A DNA stretch of 60,327 bases from the NCBI RefSeq assembly GCF_016888135.1, contig NZ_JACSWB010000280.1, positions 1-60,327 of the forward strand, read 5' to 3'. Each line of letters begins with the position of its first letter. Positions within the stretch are counted from its first letter, which is position 1. Shown here in pieces: positions 45,398-54,558 of this stretch. The translations under genes were made by a program, and so were the position numbers. Under the pieces are notes generated by a model that was not told the DNA's origin, made no database searches, and saw nothing but the letters and a program-made list of their open reading frames with translations. Source of the stretch: Leptolyngbya sp. CCY15150 (GTDB taxonomy: Bacteria; Cyanobacteriota; Cyanobacteriia; RECH01).

Positions 45398-45667
45398 TCA
45401 TACAATAATCTGCTGGAGATAGCGATTGAGAAATTGATGGGCTTCTTCCTGGGATTCAACCCGGTGATTCACCTTAAACATAAAAGGGCTAACGCGGGTT
45501 GGCGTGAGGGGAGCAGGCTCCCAAATTGAAACCATCATGCCTTCTTCAGACTGGGTAATGGCATATTCTAGACCAGCAGGAATGGCGTGATCATCAATAC
45601 CGGCTGAGACTAGAACTCTATCAACCCAATCCATATCAGATGTAGCGGGTCTGGATAACGCATGCAT
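45398..45667 (-). CDS. Small hypothetical protein
   Basis: 89 residues (from MHALSRPATS). The middle and end look like a small alpha/beta domain (LEYAITQSEEGMMVSIWEPA, FMFKVNHRVESQEEAHQFLN, RYLQQIIV). I do not recognise the family. It is isolated, with 280 bases of non-coding DNA before the next gene on its left. Confidence 0.5.
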   Translation of the reverse strand: MHALSRPATSDMDWVDRVLVSAGIDDHAIPAGLEYAITQSEEGMMVSIWEPAPLTPTRVSPFMFKVNHRVESQEEAHQFLNRYLQQIIV

Positions 45668-46488
45668 ACAACTAAAGTCTCCGGGTGCATAGGGGCATGG
45701 TAGAAAACGTGAGCATGATACCTACCAAGGCATCATCAAGGCTTGCAACAACTGCTTCAAACAACACTCCCTACGCCATGATATGGCTCGGATCAGGCTG
45801 TTGGGGTTTGCTTGGACAGCCAAGGCTGATGAACCCATCAACCTTAGGGTCATACTCGACAAGCGACAACAAGTTTCTTGAGATATCTTCAGCAGCATCA
45901 GGGTTGAATTCGGTCGATCAGACACATGTTTCGATCGCGATCGCCCTTTGATGCTGGGCTAAATAACTTAAAAAACTTACTTAAAGGTCATGGGCTAATC
46001 ATTAGCAACTCACATCTATGACATCTCAAGACTGATTGGGAGAGTCTACCCATCATCAGAAGATGTAAGCCAGTATTAAGTTCCTAGACCTATTCCTAGA
46101 CCTATGAGTGGTTATCGAGTCGTTATCAGTTGCTCTTGCATGACAGCTATGGGTTTGAGGCTCGACCTCATCGCACATAGCCTACACACTACCTTTCAAT
46201 GCACCCTATGGAAGTTAGAGACGAAAATGATGGGACGCACCCATCGCTTAATTACAATAGCCTGAGTCGAACCATTTAATCTACCTGCGTGTAGTTTAGC
46301 CCTCAGCCCGCATTCTGTGTCCCGTTGATTTACCGTTAAACGATGAAGAAATTATGAACTTTAAGTAAACGACTCATAAATCTAGCGGGAACAAACGAGA
46401 TATCGTTGCACATTAAAGCTTGCGCCTTGGCTCAATTACATCGCCAACTCTAGAAAAACCAAGCGTTTTGAGCATTGGCGGCTCAAGG
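45668..46488. other. Gene-free stretch with a 12 bp duplication
   Basis: About 800 bases upstream of the small minus-strand gene and downstream of pckA. The open frame at 45685-45951 has an unlikely composition. TTCCTAGACCTA occurs twice in tandem at 46081-46104. No RNA gene was recognised. Confidence 0.45.
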
Positions 46489-48237
46489 TCAAGAGAATGC
46501 TTCCAGGGTGGGACCCGCGTCAATCAGCTCTGGGCTTGTGCCATGAATTGCTGCAAAGTTGTCGATAAATCGGCGGGCTAACAGGCAAGCTTGCTGATCG
46601 TAGGCCTGAGCATCTGCCCAAGTCTTCCGGGGATCGAGAAGGGCAAGGGGAACGCCGGGCACCCTATCTGGCACAAAGATTTTGAAGATGGGATGGGCAT
46701 GGTAGGTGACTCGGTTCAAGGTACCATTGAGAGCCGCACTGACCATGGCACGGGTATGGCGAATGGCGATGCGTTGCCCTACGCCATAGGGGCCGCCAAA
46801 CCAGCCGGTATTCACTAAAAATACGGTGGCCGTGAAGTGATGTTTACGCAGGCGATCGCCCAACATTTCAGCATAAAGTGCCGCCGCGAGGGGTAAGAAG
46901 GGTTTGCCAAAACAGGCGGAGAAAGTGGCTTGGGGTTCCGTCATACCCTGTTCTGTACTCGATAGCTTACTCGTATATCCCGACAAAAAATGATACATAG
47001 CCTGGGCGCTGGTGAGCTTGGCGATCGGGGGCAAGACGCCAAAGGCATCCGCCGTTAAAAAGATCACCGTATTGGGATGGTTTCCCAAACCCGATCGTTC
47101 GCTATTGGAAATATAGTCAATGGGGTAAGCAACCCGAGTGTTTTCGGTGAGGGAATGGTCGTCGTAATCAGGAGAGCGATCGCTGGCCCGCAGGATCACA
47201 TTTTCCAACAAGGCTCCTGAGCGAACCGCTTGCCAGATTTGAGGTTCATGCTCTTTCGACAGGCTATTTGTTTTGGCATAGCATCCTCCTTCAAAGTTAA
47301 AGATGCCGTCTTCCGACCATCCATGTTCATCATCACCAATCAAAAACCGCTCTGGATCGGAGGCAAGGGTGGTTTTTCCGGTTCCCGATAGTCCAAAAAA
47401 GAGGGCGGTATGACCTTGAGCATCGCGATTGGCTGCGCAATGCATGGGCAAGACTCCTCGCTTTGTCATGACGTAATTCATGAGAGAAAAGACCGATTTT
47501 TTGATCTCTCCCGCATAGCGAGATCCGCCGATAATCACCAGCCGTTTTGAGAAGTCAATCACAATAAAGGCTTCACTATGAATGCCGTCATGGTCTGGAT
47601 CGCCCTTCAATCCAGGAACAGCAATCACGGTAAAATCTGCATGATGATTTGCTAATTCTGATGGTGAAGGACGAATAAAGAGTTGATGGGAAAAAAGGCT
47701 TTCTGATGCCAGTTCAGTAATGACTCGCAAACCCATTCGGTAGGTTGAATCTGCCCCTACAAAGCCATCAAAAATATAGAGATCTCGCCCTTGAACATAG
47801 GAGAGGATGCGCTGATAGAGGTGTTGAAACTTGAGTTCTGAAATAGGAACATTAGATTCATCCCAATGAATCTCCGCATGATGATCTGGATCATCAACGA
47901 CAAACTTATCCTGGGGCGATCGCCCCATATGGCTACCTGTTTTAACGCAGAGAGCACCATTGTCTGCTAGGATGCCTTCTCCACGAATGAGAGCATGTTC
48001 AATGAGTTGAGGAACCGGCAAATTTCGATAGACATTACCCAGGTTTTTCATGCCTAGCTCAGCCAAGCCATAACAATTGGATGGAGTAGGTTGATAAGCA
48101 CTCCAGGGCTGACGTCCAGCACCATGGTGAGGCTGGTGCCGCGGTTCAGACAGGCTAGAAGCTGTTAACGTCTGCTTATAGAATGGAGAAATCTCTTGCG
48201 TTGATCTAGCACCTGGATCATGGATTCTATAGTTCAT
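46489..48237 (-). CDS. pckA: Phosphoenolpyruvate carboxykinase (ATP)
   Basis: A 582-residue ATP-type PEPCK, interconverting oxaloacetate plus ATP with PEP plus CO2. It shows NGALCVKTGSHMGRSPQDKF, the kinase motifs FFGLSGTGKTTLASDPERFL (Walker A near residue 285) and IGDDEHGW, the FNFEGGCYAKTNSLS segment, and FPLAAALYAEMLGDRL-like C-terminal sequence (here FLPLAAALYAEML). It is about 40 residues longer than the E. coli enzyme at the N-terminus. The extended start is supported by AGGAGA (complement of 48243-48248) 5 nt before the ATG. The extension is polar (RSTQEISPFYKQTLTASSLS) and lacks a signal peptide. It is monocistronic. Confidence 0.95.
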   Translation of the reverse strand: MNYRIHDPGARSTQEISPFYKQTLTASSLSEPRHQPHHGAGRQPWSAYQPTPSNCYGLAELGMKNLGNVYRNLPVPQLIEHALIRGEGILADNGALCVKTGSHMGRSPQDKFVVDDPDHHAEIHWDESNVPISELKFQHLYQRILSYVQGRDLYIFDGFVGADSTYRMGLRVITELASESLFSHQLFIRPSPSELANHHADFTVIAVPGLKGDPDHDGIHSEAFIVIDFSKRLVIIGGSRYAGEIKKSVFSLMNYVMTKRGVLPMHCAANRDAQGHTALFFGLSGTGKTTLASDPERFLIGDDEHGWSEDGIFNFEGGCYAKTNSLSKEHEPQIWQAVRSGALLENVILRASDRSPDYDDHSLTENTRVAYPIDYISNSERSGLGNHPNTVIFLTADAFGVLPPIAKLTSAQAMYHFLSGYTSKLSSTEQGMTEPQATFSACFGKPFLPLAAALYAEMLGDRLRKHHFTATVFLVNTGWFGGPYGVGQRIAIRHTRAMVSAALNGTLNRVTYHAHPIFKIFVPDRVPGVPLALLDPRKTWADAQAYDQQACLLARRFIDNFAAIHGTSPELIDAGPTLEAFS

Positions 48238-48892
48238 TGCTCTCTCCTAAAATGTAGCGATGGTGACGCATACCAGGCCATCAGGCATGTAAACAATCTT
48301 CTACAAAACGTATAAAAAATTACTAGATACCCAACATTCAGATTCTATTTCAGGGGCGATCGCTCTTCAAACTAGAGAGGTTCATCTAGGAATCTCTATG
48401 CTATGTAAACCACTAAAATAGTACTTAATTTCTATTGTGATGTGAATAACAATTTCAAGGAAAAAATATTAAGACAATTCTGTTATGCACAAAAATTTCG
48501 TAATGAATCTACGTCATTTTTCTCGCAATTCTTTATAAGAAAACAGAAATTTTTATCTAGGTTCAACTAATGCAATATATTGCATCCCCAAGCGCCAGCC
48601 CAGGGACATACATCAGAGCCATGAATTAACCCACACTCTAGATTTCGCCTAGCCCTAGACCCTATTCCACGTCTAGTTCATGGTCACAATCTCCATGTCG
48701 CAGCCAATCCGCCAGATGGATGCCCTACCTCTAGGTCTAGCCCCTGATGGAGTTGGCGGATCAAGCGTGAGCAGCTTTACAATTCATCCATCAGAAACTC
48801 ATCGAGTCTTGACAAATCTCCTACGGGTTTCGGCGATCGCTCTAGAAATTTAAACTATATGCAACTAACTCCGCAGCACCCTGTTATCCCAG

Positions 48893-48922
48893 GCAGGGTG
48901 CTTTTTATATCACTTCTTGTGG
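48893..48922 (+). terminator. Rho-independent terminator with no gene upstream
   Basis: GCACCCTG pairs with CAGGGTGC and is followed by TTTTTAT on the plus strand. The nearest upstream plus-strand protein gene is many kilobases away, so an unannotated short transcript in 48.6-48.9 kb is suspected. Confidence 0.7.
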
Positions 48923-48984
48923 GCTCTAGGGCTTGCAGCATCTCGATTAAACTCTAGCCAGGATTTAATCGGAAATTTGTTAAG

Positions 48985-49155
48985 ATTGAGACACCTTGAC
49001 TGCCCGTCATGTCCGTGGGTGCTTTCTTCTCCCGGTTAGAAAAACTGGGTTCTCAGTCCAGACCTGAGGCTTAGCCAGAGAAGGGGCACTGCCTTGAGAT
49101 CCGCCAAATGTTCATAAAAAAAACCCCTGGCAATTGCCAAGGGGCGATTTTTACC
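48985..49155 (+). ncRNA. Candidate structured small RNA with three-way junction and terminator
   Basis: The closing helix pairs 49019-49022 (GTGC) and 49026-49031 (CTTCTC) with 49078-49083 (GAGAAG) and 49086-49089 (GCAC). Hairpin A pairs 49031-49037 with 49043-49049 (one G-U). Hairpin B pairs CTCAG (49052-49056) with CTGAG (49064-49068). About 35 nt later a stem (49124-49144) leads to CGATTTTT. A TAAGAT at 48981-48986 may be the -10 box. G-U pairs in the helices favour transcription on the plus strand. It did not match 6S RNA, SRP RNA, RNase P RNA or tmRNA motifs that I know. The limits are approximate. Confidence 0.4.
49118..49153. terminator. Bidirectional terminator
   Basis: AAAAAAAACCCCTGGCAATT followed by GCCAAGGGGCGATTTTT: the stem CCCC(T)TGGCAATTGCCA(A)GGGG-like dyad is flanked by an A8 tract on the left and ATTTTT on the right, so it can terminate both strands. 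The stronger U-tract (eight) is for minus-strand transcripts, implying a minus-strand RNA from the 49.2-49.7 kb region as well. Confidence 0.7.
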
Positions 49156-49757
49156 TTGCTGTTCTTCAGTTAACTTAAACGATCTTGCTGTTGTTTAACC
49201 TCACTCGATCGGGCGATTTTTTAGCGATCGCTGTCCATCCTCAGAATGAGTGGCCGTTGGGCACCACCTCCCGTTGCGCATGACAAACTCACACCCCATC
49301 TAGGGGCTTGGTAGCCCCGTCGCTTCAGCCTGGAGAGATCTCCATGGGTTGCGTGAGCCATGGCAGTTCCACAAAATGAAACTTTCGTGGAATAGAGGCA
49401 GGGCGATCGGCAATGCGGGGCTGAATCGCAAGCGGATGTGCGCTAACGAACCGTGAGCGGCTCGCTTACCCTTCATTCACGATCAAGGTTGGGCGAGTGT
49501 CTTGCTCCCATGCCGGTTAGCGCCATTCAGCAACGCCATCTGCAGATCTAGGCCAGGAGAGAGCCCGGCGATCGCGTGAACCATCTATCCCCCAACACCT
49601 CGGCTGATCTAAGACGTCTGGGCCTAGCAAGAAAGAGACAGCTCGTACTCTAAGGCAGAGGTAACTCGCCTATTGACCAAGGCAGAAACCCTTGTGTATC
49701 AAGTCCTTTTCGTTGTTTTGTCTTCGTTGTTCTGTCTTGCAATCCTAGGGCGATCGC

Positions 49758-50159
49758 TTAGTCCACCATCAGCAACTTGGGTCGCCACAGCTCTGCCCGA
49801 CAAATATAGCGGCAATGTTGCTTGAGCAGCGCCAGTTGATATGGCGAAGGGACTTGGCGCAGCACATCATAAGCAGCAATGATTTCGGCAATTTGCTGGG
49901 CATTTTGCAGCGGTACACCCACCTCAATCAGTCGCCGCCAGTAGACGGGCATCAGTTGCCGCATTTTGAGCGATCGCTGCTGACCCTTAACACGCTTGGT
50001 GACGGTATATTGAACCATCGCACGGGCAAGTCGTTGTGCTTCGGCCTTGGACATGCCCAGGGCCAAAAAACGCCGGACATACCGTCTCATTGACGGATGA
50101 GATTGAAGTGAAACCCTTTTAGAGGCTGGGGAGGAGACGAACATAGGCAAGGTCATCAT
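49758..50159 (-). CDS. Basic hypothetical protein
   Basis: 133 residues with a strongly basic composition. A Ser-rich start is followed by helices MRRYVRRFLALGMSKAEAQR, LARAMVQYTVTKRVKGQQRS and YWRRLIEVGVPLQNAQQIAE. The repeating (G-x-S/P-x-x-x-A-Q-x-x-A) pattern hints at two related helical units (LGMSKAEAQRLARAM and VGVPLQNAQQIAEII). I do not recognise the family. A GAGGGT lies 5-6 nt before the ATG. RNA or DNA binding is possible from charge, but unproven. Confidence 0.6.
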   Translation of the reverse strand: MMTLPMFVSSPASKRVSLQSHPSMRRYVRRFLALGMSKAEAQRLARAMVQYTVTKRVKGQQRSLKMRQLMPVYWRRLIEVGVPLQNAQQIAEIIAAYDVLRQVPSPYQLALLKQHCRYICRAELWRPKLLMVD

Positions 50160-50988
50160 AGAAACCCTCAGTCATTGAAATACCTGCTGCAGAGATAGCA
50201 ATCGATTCACAACACAGACTGCGATCGCTATGGCTTGATTCACACTCTTTAGTATCCGGTACTGCTCCAGATTATTCTGTGATAAGAGCCTAATCATCCT
50301 CGTGATAGTGGATAGAGACTATCGTGATAAATGCAGATACCTCCCTGTGATGCACGTTGATGCGCGATGTGACTGGCATCACCTCACCCGGAAAGCGATC
50401 GCAGGCAAACGGTTTATCTCAGGAATAATACTGATGCGTAGAATTACTATTTTTACAGAGAAAATACTGGCGAGCGATCGCTTTGCCCGTCACGCTTGAC
50501 ACACACCGATACATTTTCCCAAAATACCCACTACACTCTCTTGGAGTTCATGCAATGCTCCCCTACAATGGGCTTGTTTAAAGGAACATGCCCATGTTTT
50601 CACCCAGTTAATGATGTCTCGATGAAGATTGGAAAAATTAATGTTATACCCGTATCAGTATTGCTACAGTTGAAGTTGATTTTTTTCATCTCAGTCGGAT
50701 TTGAGACGGTCACACCACACCATCAATGCTCTACCCCAGACCATCAACGCTACAGCAAGCATTTGACAAAAACTCGATTATCTTATCCATAAATAACCTG
50801 AGTTTTTATCGATATCGTGGTTGTAGCAGCTATCGTTAGTCTGCGTCTATACACCCTGAAATTCGTCCCCTTTCAATGTAGATCTTGTCCATGCATCCAT
50901 ATCTAGCTGTTCATCCATCCAAAAAACATAGCCGTGGATTGCTAACAAGACCTCCCATTGCATCAGGTGAGACGAACTCGTTCCTAAA
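50160..50988. other. Gene-free stretch upstream of the surface-protein gene
   Basis: About 830 bases, fairly AT-rich, divergent between two genes. Short frames at 50302-50792 lack protein-like character. An imperfect duplication ACCATCAATGCTCTAC/ACCATCAACGCTAC occurs near 50718-50755. It should contain the promoter of the large surface protein gene. Confidence 0.45.
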
Positions 50989-53900
50989 ATGCAATCGAGG
51001 ATCTTAGCAGTCATGCAAAAACCTAGGGGTTCATCCAAAGCTGATCAACTGAAAGACACGGTGCAGTTATCCCCAGCATCTACAACCCTCCCAACCCATC
51101 TTGTTTTCGTTGATTCGAGAGTTGAAAACTATACCGATCTACTCTCCGAACTACCCACCCATGGCGTTGCTATTCTTCTCAACCCAACCCAAGACGCGAT
51201 CGCCCTCATTAGCCAAACTCTCAACCTGTACAGCGATGTCCGCAGTATCCATCTCGTCGCCCATGGATCACCAGGATCGTTAGCCCTAGGACGAGTTCCT
51301 CTCGATCAGGACACCCTGCAGAGCCAAAGCGATCGCCTTCGGGAATGGCAACGTTCTTTGGCATCAGACTCTGAAATCCTCATCTATGGCTGTGAGGTTG
51401 GGGCTGGCCGTCGGGGACAGGCGTTTGTGCAAACGCTGCATGAGCTGACAGGAGCAACGATTGCGGCTTCCTCCACGCCCGTTGGTCATCGCGATCGCGG
51501 CGGCAATTGGGAGCTTGATGTCACCACGGCTCCCCTCCGCAGCGAATTGGCTTTCTCGGCTCAGGTGCGCGATCGCTACCCCGCTGTTCTCTCCGTTCTC
51601 TTTCAAGACAGCTTTACCCTAGACACGGTTCAAGGCCCCTGGATCTATGGCACGGGCCCCGGAACCACCACGCCTAATCCAGCCCTAACCGCTCGTACAG
51701 GCACCACCGGTGCTCTGCCAGGTTTAGCCGGCGGCCCCATTGATGCCGTCGGTGATGGTGCCCTGCGACTCACCGCTGCTGCTCAAAACCAAGCTGCCTT
51801 TGTCATCTACAACAACCCGATCAGCAGCAGTGATGGCTTAGACATTACCTTTGATTTTTACATGTACGGAGGCAACGGTGCCGATGGCATCAACTTCTTC
51901 CTCATCGATGGAAATGTTACTCCCGATAGCGCCGGGGCCTTTGGAGGTTCCCTTGGCTATGCTCAACGAGATTCTGGAGGTCAGGTCGATGGCATTGAAG
52001 GGGGGTATCTCGGCATTGGATTTGACGCCTTTGGAAACTACTCATCCGCTACAGAAGGACGAGTAGGTGGGCCAGGACTAACCCCGGACTCTGTGGCAAT
52101 TCGTGGGCCAGGAGCGGGTCTGAATGGCTACGCATACCTGCGTGGAACAACTGCAATTCCTGGTGGCTTAGATGTGCCAGGTGCTGGGGTTACTCGTGGC
52201 GATGCCCAGAAAACGGCCCGTGTTTTGTTAGAAGATAACGGCGATCTCACCGTATTTCTCGATCTCAATGATGATGGGGACTTTAATGATCCTGGCGAAG
52301 ATATTATCCCCACCTTCAACGTTGTAACAGAAACGGGTGCAGCCATTCCAGATACCTTTAAGTTTGGGTTTGCGGCATCCACAGGTGGTTCAAATAATAT
52401 CCACGAAATCCGTAATCTCACTATTAGTACGGCCAACGATCCTCCCACAGGCCCACAAGCCGATCTGGTGGTTCGTAAAACTGGGCCGAGTGACGTGCTG
52501 CCAGGGGATGAATTCACCTACACCATCACAGTGACGAACAGCGGGCCCAACAATGCGACTAATGTGTCCCTGCAGGATTTACTGCCCGATGATCTAACCT
52601 TTGTGAGTGCATCCAATGGAGGCACCTATGATGCGGTCACCAATACCATCAACTGGACTCCCACCAATCTCAATAATGGTAACCAGGTAACCTATTCCGT
52701 TACAGTTCAAGCACCAGCCACAGCCGGGGTAACCCTCGAAAATACCGCGTTTGTCACGGGCACCCAAGTGGATCCCAATCTCAACAACAACCGCCGCGTT
52801 TTAGCGACCAATGTTGTAAATGAGTTGCCCGAGGATGAGTTAGCCAATCTTAGACTCACCACGATTGGGCCAAGTCGGGTGCGTGGCGGGGATACCATCA
52901 CCTACCGCATCCGGGTGGGGAATGCTGGCCCTGATACCGCCATCAATTTGGTGACGCGCAGTAGCCTTCCGGAGGGCCTGATCTTTGATAGTGCGCCTCG
53001 GGGAACCTACGATGCGGCAACCGGTATTGTGCAATGGAACCTCAACCGTCTAGCCAGCGGCGCAAGTCGAGTCTTTGAGGTGACTGCGATCGCCCCCAAT
53101 CGTAACCTTACCGTGCGGAACGCAGCCACCGTACGTTCGGCGACTGAGGATCCTAATCTTGTCAATAACCGCGATGTCGTTAGCACCCGCATTGTCCGAT
53201 TGGATAACCCTGAGCCTCCAGAGGATGACTTAGCCAATCTCAGACTCAGCATCATTGGCCCCGATCGGGTACAAGGCGGTGAAACCGTCACCTATCGCGT
53301 CCGTGTGCGCAATGCTGGCCCCGATACCGCCACTAATGTAGTGACGCGCAGCCGCCTTCCGGAGGGCCTGATCTTTGATAGTGCGCCCCAGGGATTCTAC
53401 AGTACGACAACCGGCATTGTGCAATGGAACCTCAACCGTCTAGCCAGCGGTGCAGTCCGAGTCTTTGAGGTGAATGCGATCGCTCCCAATCGCGACCTCA
53501 CAGTACGGAACAGCGCGGCGGTGCGTTCGGCGACTGAGGATCCTAATCTTGTTAATAACCGCGATGTGGCTGGCACCCGCATTGTCCAGTTGGTGCCTGA
53601 GCCACCTTGTGAAGATTGCTGCGAAGATGGTGTCACCCTCATTGGCACCAATGCTAATAATGAGCTGGTTGGCACCCGAGACAATGACCGTCTAGAGGGT
53701 CGCGGCGGGGATGATAATCTCCGGGGTCTAGCCTGCGATGATCTGCTGATCGGCGGAGCTGGGGACGATCGCCTCTTTGGCGGCACAGGTGATGATCAGC
53801 TCTATGGCGGTAATAACAATGACATTGCCTATGGTGGTCTTGGGGATGACATTATCTACGGTAATTTTGGCGACGACATCCTCTATGGCAGAACAGGTGA

Positions 53901-54558
53901 TGACACCATCTACGGTGGTAATGGCACTGACATTATCTACGGTGGCCCTGGCGATGATCGTCTCTTTGGTGACGCTGGTAATGATGTCATCTATGGCACG
54001 TCGGGCAATAATTTTATCCTCGGTGGCATTGGTGAAGATCGCCTCTTTGGCGGAAATGAGGACGATCGCATCTTCGGCGGAGAAGACAACGATATCCTGC
54101 GCGGAGGTGCCGGTAATGACGTTCTCAATGGCAATGCCGGCAATGATCAACTCTTTAGCGGCGATGGAAACAACGAACTCTACGGTGGCATAGGAGATGA
54201 CATTCTCCACAGTGGCCCGGGTGCCAATATCCTAGTCGGCGGTGGTGGCTTTAATACCTTTGTGTTTAAGGACACCAATGGCAGACGGGACTCCATTCTG
54301 GACTTTAGTGTGGAGAGAGATTTGATTGACCTCAGTCGAATTTTTGCAGATCCTCGATACAACAATCAGTTCTCCGGGTTCGACATCTTCGATCGCTATG
54401 TTGCTGTCCGACAACTCGGAAGCGATACTGCGATCCGAGTTGATACAGAAGGAGATCTGGGATTTGGCTTCAACGAGGGTGCCGTTCAGGCCATTGTTAT
54501 ACTCAAAGGCATTGATGCTACTCAAGTAACCCGAGATAACTTTATCCTCGCTGCCTAG
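50989..54558 (+). CDS. Large DUF4347 / lectin-like / DUF11 / RTX-repeat surface protein
   Basis: 1189 residues. Order: DUF4347 (about 35-205; THLVFVDSRVENYTDLLSEL, VRSIHLVAHGSPGSLALGRV, ILIYGCEVG); an L-type-lectin-like beta-sandwich (about 205-485; LDITFDFYMYGGNGADGINF); three DUF11 repeats (about 487-610, 613-740, 743-870; TYTITVTNSGPNNATNV and similar); a Cys-rich linker (CEDCCED); RTX nonapeptides (about 885-1080; GGAGDDRLFGGTGDDQLYGG); and a C-terminal region with FVFKDTNGRRDSILDFSVER. RTX repeats bind calcium and usually mark type I secretion with a C-terminal signal. No N-terminal signal peptide is seen, which fits. Probably an extracellular adhesin or matrix protein. No type I transporter is nearby. 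Confidence 0.9.
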   Translation: MQSRILAVMQKPRGSSKADQLKDTVQLSPASTTLPTHLVFVDSRVENYTDLLSELPTHGVAILLNPTQDAIALISQTLNLYSDVRSIHLVAHGSPGSLALGRVPLDQDTLQSQSDRLREWQRSLASDSEILIYGCEVGAGRRGQAFVQTLHELTGATIAASSTPVGHRDRGGNWELDVTTAPLRSELAFSAQVRDRYPAVLSVLFQDSFTLDTVQGPWIYGTGPGTTTPNPALTARTGTTGALPGLAGGPIDAVGDGALRLTAAAQNQAAFVIYNNPISSSDGLDITFDFYMYGGNGADGINFFLIDGNVTPDSAGAFGGSLGYAQRDSGGQVDGIEGGYLGIGFDAFGNYSSATEGRVGGPGLTPDSVAIRGPGAGLNGYAYLRGTTAIPGGLDVPGAGVTRGDAQKTARVLLEDNGDLTVFLDLNDDGDFNDPGEDIIPTFNVVTETGAAIPDTFKFGFAASTGGSNNIHEIRNLTISTANDPPTGPQADLVVRKTGPSDVLPGDEFTYTITVTNSGPNNATNVSLQDLLPDDLTFVSASNGGTYDAVTNTINWTPTNLNNGNQVTYSVTVQAPATAGVTLENTAFVTGTQVDPNLNNNRRVLATNVVNELPEDELANLRLTTIGPSRVRGGDTITYRIRVGNAGPDTAINLVTRSSLPEGLIFDSAPRGTYDAATGIVQWNLNRLASGASRVFEVTAIAPNRNLTVRNAATVRSATEDPNLVNNRDVVSTRIVRLDNPEPPEDDLANLRLSIIGPDRVQGGETVTYRVRVRNAGPDTATNVVTRSRLPEGLIFDSAPQGFYSTTTGIVQWNLNRLASGAVRVFEVNAIAPNRDLTVRNSAAVRSATEDPNLVNNRDVAGTRIVQLVPEPPCEDCCEDGVTLIGTNANNELVGTRDNDRLEGRGGDDNLRGLACDDLLIGGAGDDRLFGGTGDDQLYGGNNNDIAYGGLGDDIIYGNFGDDILYGRTGDDTIYGGNGTDIIYGGPGDDRLFGDAGNDVIYGTSGNNFILGGIGEDRLFGGNEDDRIFGGEDNDILRGGAGNDVLNGNAGNDQLFSGDGNNELYGGIGDDILHSGPGANILVGGGGFNTFVFKDTNGRRDSILDFSVERDLIDLSRIFADPRYNNQFSGFDIFDRYVAVRQLGSDTAIRVDTEGDLGFGFNEGAVQAIVILKGIDATQVTRDNFILAA
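52832..53600 (+). repeat. Tandem ~390 bp duplication inside the surface-protein gene
   Basis: The second and third DUF11 units are near-identical in nucleotides with a 390 bp (130 codon) offset: GATGAGTTAGCCAATCT at 52834 against GATGACTTAGCCAATCT at 53224, and CTTCCGGAGGGCCTGATCTT present in both. The first DUF11 unit is much more diverged, so this is a recent intragenic duplication. Confidence 0.8.

Larger units (their letters stand above)
48238..49757. other. 1.5 kb gene-free region with terminators and a structured-RNA candidate
   Basis: No credible protein gene on either strand. It contains the upstream region of pckA (AT-rich, 48290-48580), a strong terminator at 48893-48922, a three-way-junction fold with terminator (48985-49155) and a hairpin-rich segment at 49270-49500. 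The most likely content is regulatory or RNA genes. Confidence 0.6.

Noticed and set aside
45685-45951. 88-codon open frame near the small hypothetical gene
   Set aside because: Composition is Ser/Thr-rich noise, no ribosome site seen.
48890-49155. Match to Yfr1, 6S, SRP, RNase P or tmRNA
   Set aside because: Diagnostic motifs of these RNAs as I know them (for example ACUCCUCACAC of Yfr1 or the SRP GGAAG loop) are absent.
53640-54240. Regular 27 bp periodicity that might look like a CRISPR or minisatellite
   Set aside because: It is the coding sequence of RTX nonapeptide repeats (GGxGxDxLx) in one open frame.
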